Shown here: positions 1-13,200 of the stretch, in pieces | Numbering within the stretch: position 1 is the first letter of the stretch | Layout of the letters: the number at the start of each line of letters is the position of its first letter | NCBI GenBank assembly: GCA_963281155.1 | Contig: CAUJLY010000001.1 | Coordinates: forward strand, 8,618,001 to 8,682,000 | Source of the DNA: Rhabditophanes sp. KR3021 | Taxonomy: Eukaryota; Nematoda; Chromadorea; Rhabditida; Alloionematidae | DNA length: 64,000 nt | Direction of reading: 5' to 3' | Notes under the pieces: model-generated | What the model was told of the DNA's origin: nothing | Databases searched by the model: none | The model's input: only the letters and a program-made list of their open reading frames with translations | Made by a program: the position numbers and the translations under genes

Positions 1-199
1 CTATTATATTAGATATTTATTAATTCAAAATACATTTCTGTAACACATTTCCTTGGTGACACGATTTATTAACAAAATTTGTACACTTCATTCATTTGCT
101 TTATGTACTTATTATGTATGGTATCAACTGTTTTAAACACACATTTTTATAACAAAATTGACGACGCTTTTTTCGTAAGATACGCTTAATGCGATTTAA

Positions 200-307
200 T
201 CAATCAAATCAAAATAATACACAAAATTGATATTTTGCAATCAAATTAATGCACAAATTAATATTTTGCAATCAAATCAATGTGCAAATTAATATTTAGC
301 AAATAAT
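200..307. repeat. 31-bp direct tandem repeat, about 3 copies
   Basis: The block ATATTTTGCA recurs at 230 and 261, and a variant ATATTTAGCA at 292, giving a period of 31 bp. Each unit also carries an AATCAAAT and a GCACAAATTA-like segment. It lies in the AT-rich flank (1-463) downstream of the acyl-CoA synthetase gene. I see nothing else coding in 1-463. Confidence 0.7.
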
Positions 308-463
308 ACCCAAAATTAAAATGCAGTATAGTTAAAGCCAGATATAAATTACAAGGATTTTATTTTGATAACGGCAATATAGTATATATTAAAGACAAGC
401 AATTTTGGTGGATGACAAAATCACAAACATTAATCAGGTAGACATCACAAAAGCAAGGTGATG

Positions 464-2491
464 TCAATAAAATTCTGTATAATGGTAGGAAACATTTTGT
501 AGTCCCAGTTGTATGGTTGATTTTTGTTTGATTTCAAATTTTTTAATTTTGCCCGTCACCGTCTTTGGAAAGTCCTTTTCCTTTTTGAATAAGATGTAGC
601 GAGGAATTTTGAAGTAAGCAATCTTTCCTTGGCAATACTCTTTGACTGAGGCCTCAGTTAGTTGCTCTGCCCCTGGGAAGTGATCTTTTTGTTGAATCCA
701 GGCACACACAGCTTCACCCATCCTAGCATCAGGAACCCCAACCACCTGAACGTTTTCCACCTGTGGATGTCTGAACAAAAACTGCTCGATTTCAGTAGGA
801 TACAAATTCTCTCCACCCCTAACAATCATGTCCTTAGACCTTCCAACAATCGTAACTGTCCCATCTCCATGCATAACTCCAATGTCTCCCGTATGATACC
901 AACGGTCCGGGGTAATGTCCTTTTTGGTTTGTTCTTCACTTCCCCAGTAACAAAGCATCACAGAATAGCCTCGAACTAGTATTTCACCCTTCTCTCCTCT
1001 ACTCACTACTTTGCCTTTTTCATCTATTAACATTGATTCGAGGTGATCCATGACATAACCAACTGATTGGATTCTGTATTCGGGGGCATCTCTCAACAAA
1101 GACATATATGAGACAGGGGACGTTTCGGTAGTTCCATAGCATACCGCCAAATCTTCCATTCCCATTTCAGTGACTAGTCTTTGGCATAACGCAATTGGAC
1201 AAGGTGCCCCGGCCACTATTCCCGATTTGATGGAACTGTAATTGTAATCTTTGAATTTGGGATGGTTTATCATGTCAATATACATAGTAGGAGTTCCATA
1301 AACAGCCGTGCAACTAAAAAACACAAATAGATAATGTGGTAAAAAAGATATATTTACCTTTCCTCGTGAATAGCCTCCAACGCAGCCAAAGGTTCAAAAG
1401 AGGGAGCAGGAAAGACACAGGTTTGGTGGTGAATCAAAGCAGCCAACACACCCATCACACAACCAAAGCAATGATACAATGGGTTAGGAATACAGATGAT
1501 AGCATTAGTGTTTTGATAGCCTGCTCGTACACCCACAAACATTGCGTTGTTGAGGATGTTGTGGTGTGATAAGGTAGCTCCTTTGGGAGATCCGGTAGTT
1601 CCCGATGTGTACTGGATGTTGGCTGCGTCGTCTGGAGATATGTCTGCCTCGATTAGTGTTAACTTTTTCTTGTCTTCGCCCGTTCCCAGTTGGGTGATGT
1701 GGTCGTAGTTCCAGGCGCCCCTTCAATTCAAATAACCAATTGTCAAGTATTTATATTTAACTTACTTAAAACCTCCACTACCTCCATTATAAATAATCAA
1801 ATGCCTAAAATCAGGAAACTCCTCACTCTCAACCTCTCCCACACCAATAGCACCCTCCCTGATCTGAGGAATGATTTCAGAAATGATGTTGTAATAGTTG
1901 GATTTTTTGAAGTCAGGAGGTGCTATTATTGCTTTGATCCCAACTTTCATCAAAGCATACTTTAGTTCTTCTGTTTGGTAGGAGGGATTGACGTTGACGA
2001 GGACGAGACCAGCTAAGGCTGCTGCAAATTGGGTCACGACCCAGATGTAGTCGTTCGGAGCCCAAATGCCGATTCTATCGCCCTGGCAAAGGCCGAGGTG
2101 GAGGAGGCCGAGAGCTAGTTTTTCAGACTGGAATGGGATGTTTATTTGAGTAGGGAGGGGGTCAAACTTACATCTTCTAAAACTTGGCCATACGTCTTTC
2201 TTTGTGATTCCCTCTTAAAGATGACAAATTGCTTGTCGGGTATCTATAAATTAATTAATAAGTCCCATCCACACACAAACTCACCTCCCCAGCTACATTC
2301 CTCAATATCTTGCCTATCGTAGTAAACATCAAGGGAGTATTAGAAGCTCCGTGGGTATAACTGGCCATTCCTAACAAAGTATTATTATTGGTGTCACTAG
2401 AAGGTTTAGCAATTGGTGGGGGAATCGGTATAGTGTCAGATGCCGTGAGCTCCAAAGTCTGTGTCGTCACTCGATTCGAGCATTCACCCAT
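464..2491 (-). CDS. acsf2-like: ACSF2-type medium-chain acyl-CoA synthetase (5 exons, 617 aa)
   Basis: Adenylate-forming enzyme expected to activate a fatty acid with ATP and CoA; vertebrate ACSF2 is mitochondrial. Exons by splice signals: 2491-2285, 2243-2172, 2127-1766, 1720-1358 and 1313-464; introns are 41-45 bp and the sum is exactly 618 codons. Visible motifs are the AMP-binding P-loop IQYTSGTTGSPKGATLSHHN (exon 4), NPLYHCFG, the aromatic motif YGTTETSPVS, the hinge WYHTGDIG, GRSKDMIVRGGENLYPTEIE and the C-terminal catalytic lysine region PKTVTGKIKKFE. Similarity to vertebrate ACSF2 is evident throughout by memory alignment, so the family call is firm. The start (ATG at 2491) is the first in-frame Met; residues 1-40 are Thr/Ser/Pro-rich and could be a targeting peptide, but no arginine-rich helix is obvious. 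An upstream exon cannot be excluded. Confidence 0.93.
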
Positions 2492-5400
2492 TTCTTTTTT
2501 ATATAGAGATGCAACTATAAAAACAAAGGAATAAAGAGGTTATTAAGGGGGTGATAAAAAATTGGCTTTATTGGTGTTGGCAGTGGATAGCTGTGGCAAC
2601 AACTAATAAAATTGGAAAACCGTTTGCGCGTACCTAATTTAAATTAAATTTGATTGGACCCAAAAGAAAAGAGTTTGGGGTAGGATTATTTAATAGAGAC
2701 TAGGTTTGGAGTATGTTTACCATTTACTTTTTATTAGACTTGTGTCTATTTATGATGAGATTTTTATTGTCGAGGTTTCATCATCAAAAGAGACAAATAA
2801 AAGTTTGTGGTTTCAAGAAAGGAACTATAAAAAGTGATGGGTGTTAATTATCTAAAATTGGCATTTGTGGGGAGAGGGAAAGTGGTGTTTGGGGTGTGAC
2901 ATACCCGAATCTGAAACAAATAACGACGTTTCTAGTAACCTAAATGTATAATGTTTTTTTGATTTAACAGATGAACAATACGACTCCACCTTATTAGTGA
3001 AATTTTAGTATTTTGTGTTACCAAAAAAGAAGTTGACTTAAATCAGTAAAGTTTGTGTAACAAAAAAGAAACATAAATGGGTTTAGAAAGGAAAGTGTGT
3101 ACATATTTGGTATTGCATTTGCGTGATTAAGTATGATGGGTTAATGATTTGTAAAAAATGAATAGAAGTGTTTAAAATTTGTTAAAAAAAGATGTAAGCG
3201 ATTATGATGGAGGGTGTATTGAATATTTTAATATGTCATATTATTTTTGCTTGTTGACCTGTGTCGTTATATTTGATACATATACTTGTTTTGATTGTGG
3301 GTTGGAGATGAGCATGCGAAACAAAATAGAAATAATATAATGTGATAATAATAATATTAGGAGAGAAAATATCATGCTTGGACAATACGATTACAGGAGA
3401 CTTTGTGATGTTGATTATATCCACAAATCTGAAGGTGTCATCTTAATTGTTGGCATTGGAATGTTGTGAGAGGGATGTAGTTAGGAGAAGTAATGGCAAT
3501 GGTTTTCCGTTTGTTTGTAGAATGTACACATTCAAATGTGTTAACAAGATGATGTGATATGTGCATGAAAAATGCATGCTAACTACTTTTTTGTGATTTA
3601 TAAAATATTCAAGTGGAGAGGTCAAATTTTAGAGTTCTTGGCTTTGATTATGATGTAAAAGGAGTGATGAGAGTTTGATGAGTGATTTAGTAGGCCGATT
3701 AATAATTTATACGTGATGACAGTTTGTAAATGTTTTGATGTTTTATAGGCTAGTTGATATAGATTTTATTTAAGAGATCTTTTTTACGTTTTAAATGCCT
3801 TAAGAACAGGTAGGTTAATTAAGAAAACAATTAAAATTTGCTTACAATGCCCTCGATGGATAAATGTAAATAAAGTAAATACTTAACACAACTATTGCGT
3901 ATGATACAAATCACCAAAAATTGTCTGTTTAGTCTACATTAAAAATCATCTGTTCACCATTAATAAATGTAACAGTGGTGTAGAACTTACGCTTAATATA
4001 TTGAAGATCATTAATAATAAGACAATTCCGCAAGACAAAATCAAATATGGGCAACAACAAATCCAAAAAAACTTAAATAAATAATTAAAAAATGGAACTT
4101 CGAACAAGCTAAATTAATCATGAAAAGTTCACGAACCCATGGAAGATGCGATAAAAAGTGTCTTGTTATTTCTAATATTCGCCTTCAATCTTTAATACAA
4201 CTAAAATACAATTCGTCTTCGTTTTATAAGAGTTTTGTCCTTGGTTGAACATTGAACTTTTAATGGTTATGGAGACATCGACAATAAATACATAATTGTT
4301 TTAAATAAGCACAAACCAATCTATGTTTATTAGCTTAAAAAGCTTTGATTGGGTCTTATAAAAATTGTAATCTTCTGGCAAATTGTTTTTTAGATCATTA
4401 ATTTTTTAACATTAGCTTTTATAGGCGATGAAAAATAAATAGATAAATAATAGTTAGTGACATGCAAACCAATTACAAGTATCACAAAAACAGTGAATTG
4501 GATAATTAGATATTGGTTGAGTGCAAAAGAAAACTATTGCCATTATAATAATCTCCATAAGGAACTATTAAATATTGTGTTTGTTTGTGATAAGTTTAGT
4601 AACAATTTATTTATATATATTTTTAGATATATGATATAATTTAGTAGCAATAGAGGCATTGACAAGTTATGTAACGTTAATAAAATCAAGATCTGATTTT
4701 TCAGTATGATATGAGCACAAGTTGGTAAGTTGGTAACGATTGTTTTTGGGTAAGGTAAGATGAAATCAGTAAGGAGCGATATATGGCGGTGATGTTTAAA
4801 AAGGTAACTTTTTGTTGAGACAATTAGCCGAATTTTGGGGGTGCAAAAAGGAAAAGTATTTTCGTTGGAAGGTTTAAGAAAGGTTGATGGAAGATGCGCA
4901 AGAGAGTTTGATCGAATTGATGTGATATGAGGTATTAAATGTGTGTAATAGTTAATTTTAGTGGCCGTTCATGAAGATTGTTTGGTGATAACAAACTAGT
5001 TTGTGAAAATATATTTTAATCATCTTTTCAGTCATTCTTTATGAGGAGCGAAATTAGCAAGACGTTATACAGTCAATTAAATAGACAAAAAGTGGCATTA
5101 CAAATAAATATATACATAACTTATTCGGTTGTTATGGTTAAATTGCTTTCAAAAAATGGGTTTAAACAGTTTCAATCATTTTAAGTATATATTTAAATTA
5201 TTTAGAATAGTGTTAAACCTTTAGAATGATCAGATATGTTAGTTTCTTGTGTAATTGTTAATATGTAGTTTTTATGTAATTGTTAATATGTAGTTTTTAA
5301 TATTTAGTTTATGTTATGATTAATATTTAGTTTATGTGTATTTGTTTGGAAATAATTAGTTGTTACGGAATTGTTGATATAATATTTTTTGAAAATTAGT

Positions 5401-5858
5401 AGCATCTTGCAAAGAAGGGGAAATAAAAATGGTGATGACAATTCATTGATATAATGCAAATAGTTATAGACATGATGTGTCTTTTTTTGTCTTATAAAAT
5501 ATGAAAAGTGATGATTCCGTTGTTGCAGTTAAATTTGATTTAAGTGATATCAATACCTTGTTGGAGTTAATTTTGTGATGTACCTATATAATACTATTTT
5601 GAGACCTTATTTAATTGAAGATTAAAGTTAAGATTTAATAGGCAGATTCCCCGAACAGACAAGGTGTAAATAATATAAAGTTTGTGTGCGTCGTATGCAA
5701 TGTGTCAAGAGTGGTATTCCGATTTTAAAAAATGATATATCTTTGTAGCACCTTTTTCATAAATTTTATATGACATGGCTGACCTAAAAAGTCAGGAAAA
5801 AGAAAATTTTGGTACAGGCTACAAAAGTTCAAGGAAAAGTTTTTGGGGTGGATTATTT
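2492..5858. other. Intergenic region without recognisable gene
   Basis: AT-rich sequence between the divergently placed 5' end of the acyl-CoA synthetase gene and the 3' flank of the SLC41 gene. Only short ORFs with no recognisable motif or paired splice signals are present. Around 5,260-5,340 the phrases TTGTTAATATGTAG and TTAATATTTAG are repeated as short low-complexity repeats. It presumably contains the acsf2-like promoter. Confidence 0.5.
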
Positions 5859-5970
5859 ACATTTTTAGATTCAAATTATATCACATTTTTAGATTCAAAT
5901 TATATCACATTTTTAGATTCAAATTATATCACATTTTTAGATTCAAATTATATCCCATTTTTAGATTTAA
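5859..5970. repeat. 24-bp minisatellite, about 4.5 copies
   Basis: A unit beginning ACATTTTTAGATTC starts at 5859, 5883, 5907 and 5931, with a partial fifth at 5955. The period is exactly 24 bp, a multiple of three, so one frame reads through as an 8-residue repeat (TFLDSNYI) inside an 84-codon ORF at 5775-6029. I treat that ORF as a by-product of the repeat: it has no signal peptide, splice partner or homology. The copies are almost identical, suggesting recent expansion or slippage. Confidence 0.85.
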
Positions 5971-6061
5971 TTATTCAGATTTACTTGGACGTATCTAATT
6001 TTATTACAAAAATGAGCAATAGGAATTAATAATATTCTTACCAATTAAAAAATACAAAAAA

Positions 6062-7830
6062 TTATTCGATATTAGTTTGATTAAAACGCCTTGGTGCCAC
6101 CGTTATCATGATAATTTCTTGAACTGATTTGAATCCTCCTTGATAGTGGCCTAGGAGGAAGAAGAGAACGACAGTCGCACTTAAATCCGTGACAGCTGTC
6201 AGCAAAGGTATTGAGACGGTATCTGGATCTTGTTTGTACTTCCATAAAATATGGACAAAGAAATTACTGAAGTACAGCAAAATTATCATCTAAATATGAA
6301 TAGAATGAGGTCGAATTCAAATTAGTCTTACCAGTATAAATGTGCACACAATGTAGGCAACAACAAAGCCAACACTCAAAGCCAAAGTCCCAGAAATCAC
6401 AAAACTGAGGGACAAAAATAAGTACTGAGCAGGAATATTGGTGATCACTTGACTTACTGCAACCTTTGAGTCAAAATCAGAAGAGAAGAAAGTATTAAGT
6501 GGATTTGCATACCATTTGGATGTTCTTCTGTTTGGAAATGTTCCAATTGGTGTCTTGAGTCTGTGTAAATCAGTAGACAGACGCGAGCATTGAACGGCGA
6601 TTCTGTTACCCAAAAGACCGCATACCAAAGGTTGTAGTTGAGCCATCGGAGCTTTGATTTCACTAGACTTTAAAATGTATCCAGCGAATCTGACAATCAT
6701 GTTGATTAATGGCAATAATTTGCATAACTTACGTTGAAATAAAACAGGCTGTAATGATAGGTGCCCATCCATTCTTGAGGACACTAACAGAGCTTTCATT
6801 TCTTGAAGCCACGATTCCTCCATAGATGCCTATTATAGTGAAAGTAATCGACACAATTATAGGTAGTGAATACTTGAAGGCATACGTTGCATAGGCATTC
6901 ATATATTTGGTAAGCAAGTCTCCGACAACAAGAAAGATGATCATTGTTAAAAGATCCCCAAAACTAGCAGACAAAGGTGTTAAAAAGTTGTCAGGATTAA
7001 TGTTCGATTTTGTGCAATACTTTAGGAAGGTAAATAAAATGAGCCCAAGAATGAAGGCACACATGCACGTTGAAGCCAAAGCCGACGTCACCAGAACAAT
7101 TGTCGTTTCCACAGTCTTCTCATTAAGATCTGAAGTCTCGAAAATGGTTGAGATCACAACCGTCAGACCAACTGCAAATAAAGACACCACGACTGACTGC
7201 AGTTGAACCAATGCCATGTTTCCATAGAAGTAATTCAAAACAATCTTGTGTTGATTAAGCTTGCCACAATGAAAGACAGTTGCAAGTCTGGCAGCAAATG
7301 TGGTCTCGATGTTACCTTTCAACCCTAACAATGGAGGAGCAAGCATGACGGCTCTTTTGTAGCTGGACAAAAAGATCCCTTCGCGGTGCGATTCAAAGAA
7401 AGCTCCCGAAAGGACGAATGCAAGACCTGTAATTAGGTAAGTCATGCAAGCCTAAACGAAAAATATGAATATTAAGGAATGGACACCTTACTTGTGATAC
7501 AAATTGAGCAGTTGTCTCACCGTGAGGAGGAGGAATGTGACCACCTTCAACTGCCGTGGGCTCTCTACTAATAGAAGTTCGGACCAATGCTTCAGTATAA
7601 AGTGCATCCGGCACATAAATAGCCTCATCAGTTTTATCCGAAACACGGACAGGAAGAGTCTGGCTCGAGATATTCCTACTCAATAAAGCAAGTTTTTTGG
7701 TGTTGCAGTTGTTGCATCTAGAGGAGGTTTTGATGAGTGGCAAAGAAACGGTCGACACTTTGGAAGTCACGTTTAAATCTTCAGTAGAAGTGGAACTTTT
7801 GCTCGAATTTAAATCAGACGTGCTCTTCAT
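6062..7830 (-). CDS. SLC41/MgtE-type divalent cation (Mg2+) transporter (4 exons, 547 aa)
   Basis: Predicted plasma-membrane magnesium/divalent-cation transporter of the SLC41 family, which has two MgtE-like repeats. Exons: 7830-7492, 7451-6733, 6689-6332 and 6289-6062; introns 40-43 bp; total exactly 548 codons. The N-terminal ~110 residues are Ser/Thr-rich and hydrophilic (cytosolic). Then come many hydrophobic helices, a first repeat with KGNIETTFAARLAT and PLSASFGDLLT, and the second repeat ending in QDPDTVSIPLLTAVTDL, which matches the DPDN..P..T...D signature of the family (here DPDT). An in-frame TTG lies 12 nt upstream, but ATG at 7830 is the likely start. The gene is preceded by about 300 bp of featureless DNA. 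Confident on the family; the SLC41A1/A2/A3 subtype cannot be assigned. Confidence 0.92.
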
Positions 7831-8143
7831 ATCAAAGTGCAATAGGCAAAGACAAAGACAAGAAACGGGAAAAATAGAATTGAGGTCTCTTTTATAGACA
7901 CCAAATATGAATAAACACGTAAAATATACATTGTCGGTGAATTAAAATTTTAAACTCTTTCCTAAACGGTATAATTTAAGAAGCTCTATAGTTAGCTAAG
8001 TGCAGACATGTAAAAAGAGACATTATTTAAAATATTAAATACATATGTCTTCGTTTAAAAATAAACTTGGTTTTTTGAAAGATTAAATTAATTGTTTATT
8101 AAACTTCCTGGAGGATGTATTAAGTTATTTTTAAGGACAAAAG

Positions 8144-8644
8144 TTAAATAATTAAAAATAAATTTGGCCCCAGTTCTATAACTCGTTCCGAATAGTGGAA
8201 ATTAATTAAAAAGGCAAGAAATTTCAAATTGGGATATGCTCCAGCAATTTGAAAATTGAAATTTGTCGTACCAAAGTTATTTGTGTCAATTGTTAAATAT
8301 TCAATGGATTTTGAAAAATAACAGAAGAATTCTTCTAGTTCCTCGAAATTAAATTCGTTGCTTGCCTAAAAACGAATATCGCACTTTAAATGTTTGAGGT
8401 TAATCATTGAGGATAGACTAACTTTTAAGTATGGGTATGCTTTGAGATATACAGGTAGAAATTTACTACCAAAGCTAGACTCTTCAATATTTAAGTTTGT
8501 GACGTACTTAAATTTTTCTCTCATGTAATCTGTTAATGCAAAATATGGATTAAAATGATATGTTATCTTCCGGTAAATGTCCTCAATTGGTAAATCTACA
8601 TACAAAGTATGATGTTCATAAGATTCATCAATGTCACGGAAGAG
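8144..8644 (-). pseudogene. Broken gene fragment, leucine-rich-repeat-like, one in-frame stop
   Basis: Reading the minus strand, one frame stays open from 8644 to 8144 except for a single TAG at 8368-8366. Both halves have similar composition with regularly spaced leucines (YVTNLNIEES, NLKHLKCDI, SIEYLTID, YPNLKFLAFL), as in LRR or F-box-associated proteins expanded in nematodes. No ATG starts the frame, no upstream exon is seen, and removing the TAG as an intron would need a 19-bp intron. The simplest reading is a 5'-truncated pseudogene with one nonsense mutation. The family is uncertain. Confidence 0.5.
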
Positions 8645-8809
8645 TTAAAAAATTGTTAAGTACTTCCTAAACATGCCGATAAAAGAAATATTAAAAACAT
8701 TTAGTGCAAAAGTTTATTTCAAAAGATTGCTTAACAATATAACCAATGAATATTTTCTCACATGGCTTACAATAATAAACAATGACTTTCATTCATAGTT
8801 TACAGACAT

Positions 8810-8940
8810 TCAGGCCAAAGAATATTAGTTCCAATATGATTAGGACCAGGCATTAAATGTTGAAGCATCAGATCACTATAATAGCACACATTAATAGGAG
8901 TCGATCACATTTTCAAAGGCCCAATTGTCTCGTACCTTCG
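8810..8940 (-). pseudogene. Short coding-like relic of unknown origin
   Basis: On the minus strand one frame reads a protein-like string ending LMPGPNHIGTNILWPECL then stop, interrupted by a TGA upstream. It has no start codon and no convincing partner exon. It is reported because its composition is unlike the surrounding AT-rich DNA; it may be debris of the same event as the 8144-8644 fragment. Confidence 0.2.
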
Positions 8941-9227
8941 TTTGCATACTAAATGCACATTTTTAACTTGTTTCCAGACTTTTTAGGATGGGTTGGAATT
9001 CAATATTTTAAGGGATTTGAACAATCCCACCCCTAATAATGACTAATAAGTACAGGAAATTTCGTGGGAAATTGTTCAAAACATATTCGAATTACCTTCC
9101 TTCTATTACTAAAAACAGTATTTAAATGACATAAACTTATTATATATGTGTTGTTATTTAATTTTTTGTTTGTCTAAAATCAAATCAAACGTAAAAATAA
9201 TTTAATTATTTCGCTTTGAATTTAGTG

Positions 9228-10247
9228 ATGTTATCTGATTATTTAGACGATATAATAATTAGTTCGTGGGGTCTTGTGTCAACCTTATTACAAGCTTTTT
9301 TCTTCTATTTTGTTTTCAAAAAAATCCGTGAAAAAGATACAAATTTTCAAACAGGGTTTTATGCAATATTAATATTTAATTTCTTTTTGACCACATTATA
9401 TTTTTGGTGGGATTTTTTAACAGTTCGAGCTATTAATTTTGGTATTTTGTCAATAATAAGAAGAATACCTTTTATCCCTGAACTTGATATTTGGTTCCAA
9501 GGAAATATTATCATCTATTTTTGCCTTAACTGTGCCGTCTTAGCTATAAACCGCTTTGTGGCATTGTATTTTCCTTTAGAGTATAGTCAAGTAAGTAACA
9601 AATTATTATTCTAAGTTATTATATTATAGCACTTTGGAATCAAGAAAAATATATTTTACTGTATGATTATATTGTTGTTGGCAGCAACAACGGCAATTAC
9701 GCGATGGAATTTAGATGCCGAATATTTGTTAGTCGAAGGTAAGACGAATATCTATCATATCAATTACATGAATCAAACGAATGTAAATCCAACTAGAATC
9801 ATGCAAACGTCCTTTTCTTCAATCAGCTTTATTTTATCAACTACGTTAAATGTTGCGTGCATTTTAAAATTCAGAAAATTAAGTAACTTAAATACATTCA
9901 ATGAGGAAAAGAAAAATGCTGAAAAAATGTTAATTTGGTATTCAATATTTCAAAATATGTGTATTTTTATTTTTGTTGCTTTGTATATAACCAAATTGAT
10001 AAGTTCTTATGTACCTGGAGCTAGAGGCTGGAGATTAGGAAGTGAGAATCTTTTTGCTTATTTGTCATCTTTATTATCATATAATGATGTCTATTTTCTG
10101 CTTATTTTTAAGTAAGTTTAAGATAAAATTATGTTTGCAAAATATTTTAGTAACAAAGTAAGAGAACAACTTTCGGCATTTTATTTTGGATCAAAAAAGA
10201 AAGTGAATAATATAACCACTAAATGGCATATGCCATCTCTTGTTTAA
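9228..10247 (+). CDS. 7TM chemoreceptor-type GPCR, Srg/Srv-like (3 exons, 313 aa)
   Basis: Predicted nematode serpentine receptor. Exons 9228-9590, 9630-10111 and 10151-10247 join in frame (314 codons); introns are 39 bp. About seven hydrophobic segments are visible, an NRFVALYFPLEY motif after TM3 resembles the DRY-region signature of Srg-superfamily receptors, and the C-terminal tail after TM7 (NNKVREQLSAF) matches the usual 'LxxNxxxR' ending of these receptors. ATG 9228 is chosen over an in-frame TTG 12 nt upstream. Its ligand and expressing neuron are not predictable. No sibling receptor is adjacent, unlike the clusters common in Caenorhabditis. Confidence 0.8.
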
Positions 10248-13200
10248 TAGTATTAATTAATATAATTTAAGCATCGAATTATCTTTTTTAATTAGCATAA
10301 AATGTATGTTTCCGTCATGTTTATCAATAAAGGTTATATTTGAGACTTCATACAACAATAATGTTTGGAGAATCGAAGTAATTTAATGTATAGAATATAA
10401 TCAACTAAAGCAATAAAATATTTAAGCAAAAATGCTATGACCACAAGAACCAGCCAACGTATTACGTAACTTTCAATTAAAAATCAGTTTAATAAAAAAG
10501 CTTTTATATTAATTCAATTTAAAACCTTTTAAGAGTTTTTTTAATAACCGCTACAAAATTAAACATCAACTGTAGATTAATGCTCAGCAACGATGTGAAG
10601 TGAAACTATTTTCAAGATTTAGATTTTTATAAAATGGTAATAAAGGTATAGTGATTCATGCGTTTGAAATTCAATGCAGTGCTGTAATTTGATTGATAAT
10701 GTGTAAAATTTGAATATGTTCTAAAGTGTTGTGAACTACAAGAAAATGCCCCGACTTTTAAAGCTTAGCAATAATCAAAAATTATTATGATCATTCATAT
10801 CATGAATTCCTACAGAAATAATAGTATTTTTTACACACTTTGTAAAACATTCCATAGTAGTAATGACCAATGGGTTACGCTTAATAATAAATCTGAAATG
10901 TTGCCAATAATCTTGATATAATCAGAAAAATGCAAAGATATTTCAAACCAAGTTTGTCAGATGGAAAAGATTGCCTTAAATTGATTATGAACTAAAATCT
11001 GCACCTTTTCTGAATCATCTTCCTGAACCTAAAATTCCTGACCAGCTGTACACATTACTTTCCTCAAACAACATTTATCCCCAAATTGGTTTATCAATTG
11101 TTTCCGACTTAATTTAATTTTCTTCTACTTAAGAAGGCTAAAGTAATTCGCACTCTTTTCATTATCAACCCTTTCAATTCTTTATATATCCATATAGTCT
11201 AGTAATTTTAACAATCACAAAACTAATTTTAAATCCTTGCGTGCCAAAAAATATAACCTTTCTTCACCATCTATTATACGGCCAATTCGGTTTTTTGAGT
11301 ATTTTATACAATCATTGATGGTAAGTTGAAGTCATTTGAAAGACATAAAATTTGATGTTCTTCAAATATATTACTTTTTTTGAGGTTCTTTAATTAAAAC
11401 CTATTTGAGTATTGTCTAGCATCGCCTATTATTGCTTGGTTTTGCCTATTTCCGATGGATCCCTAAAAGAACAGCCAACACTTTTAAAATATTATTTGTT
11501 AAACATATCTTCTATACCGTGTGAATCATCTTTTAACTTCCGAAATTTCAAATCTAAAAAGTCAACATTATTTCAGTAACCTTAAATGATGAAATTTAAG
11601 AAGGTCTCTTGTTAAAAAATATTAAATTTTTAGATAAACATACTATTTCACTTTAACAACTTTTATACAAAATTTGGTTGATGAAGATTCCCAAATGCGA
11701 GTCATATACTTGACACACTAGGCGAATAAACTCTATTGTTTATTAGGTTCCATTTTTTGGCATATAACTTTGTTTGATTAATGATGGTCTAGAAATTATT
11801 AGTTTTCAATTAAACTTTCCTTAAGCATAAAAAACCTTTTATCTGCACGAAGGAGGTGTAACATAGGCTCATAAAAAGTGGGTAATCCAAAAGATCTCGA
11901 TTTGCTCTTATTTTGGGATCTTTTTACCTATAACTCATTATATCTTTCTAGCATCTCAAAAAATAGCATCCATTCCACCAAATCACCACAACCAACTACA
12001 TTAATCGTCTATAAATAAAAGTTATGTTGAAACGTATTAGCCAATTTATCATAAATCATAATGATTAAACAAAAATGACACTTTTTTAATGATAATTTCT
12101 TCACCTAATATATCATCTCTTTTTAAATTAATTTTATTACACTTTTATCGCCAATTGTTTATAGAAAGATAGTAGACTAACAATTTTATCTTATTTGTTT
12201 GTTGGGTAAAACTAAAAGGATCTATTTAAATTACGTACACAAAGTACGTTGCATTTTATATAGTGTTTGCGCCATTTATATCACATTTGTTATCACTTCG
12301 CCTTTATGACTCTATTTTGAAACAATTGACCAAAACAAGTTGTATGTTTAAGTGATAAGCTAAAAAGTATTACGTAATATGTACGCATTTGCATAATCCT
12401 CGCAAGTCGTCGGGAAAGGGGTTTAATTTATTTTACTCTATCATTAAATGATTAATATTCATTAACCTCCCATTGACAGCAAATAAATTTACTATTTTTA
12501 AACTGATAAATTTGGCTAACTTTAAACTAATGAATTTACTCTTTTTAAACAAATAAAAGTAATGAAATATTGCTGGTCATTCGGAGGCTTGAAAAATAAT
12601 TAATCAAAAACAAAATCCAACTTTTGGCATTCCAATTTTACGGAATATATTTCTTTGCAATAATTGCTTATATTTAATTTTAAGAAGATAGCACGCAATT
12701 GTTTTTAACACTAACATATTTGCCAACCTTTTCTACTAGCAAATATTTTTATATTAGTTTAAAGTTAATTTTAAATGCCACAGACACAATATGCATCTAC
12801 AAACACAACTTTGATACTGATTTTGTGTTGTTTTTTGGTGATGAAAAGAGAGCTATTATTTTAATCATATTTAGGCTCTGCTTTTTACATATCTTGTTCT
12901 TCTTTCAAATTAATCTTTCCACATTAATGTGTCCTACTGGATATTACTGTTTCTTTTTTATGAGCATACACAAACATTCCATACAATACATCATCTCAAA
13001 AGAGGAACAGCTTGTTATAATTTTTTATATATTCCAAAACATTCCACTTACTTAAAATCACCACACACCCATTTTTAGCCCAATTGCAACACTTTAAAAT
13101 ATTCCTTATTTATTCTTTGTTTATATTTTGCCATCTTTATTAACACAACTTTTTAACATAAAATCAATCCAAATGACAACATAATCTTTTTTAATTTTTT

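Noticed and set aside
5775..6029. 84-codon ORF with TFLDSNYI repeats
   Set aside because: Explained by the 24-bp minisatellite whose period is a multiple of three; no independent evidence of coding.
8366..8384. Treating the TAG in the LRR-like fragment as part of a 19-bp intron
   Set aside because: Introns in this window are 39 bp or longer (one in relic B about 31 bp); 19 bp is too short to splice, so a nonsense mutation is preferred.
12699..13055. 118-codon plus-strand ORF
   Set aside because: Phe/Ile/Leu-rich low-complexity frame in AT-rich DNA, no family, no splice context; expected by chance.
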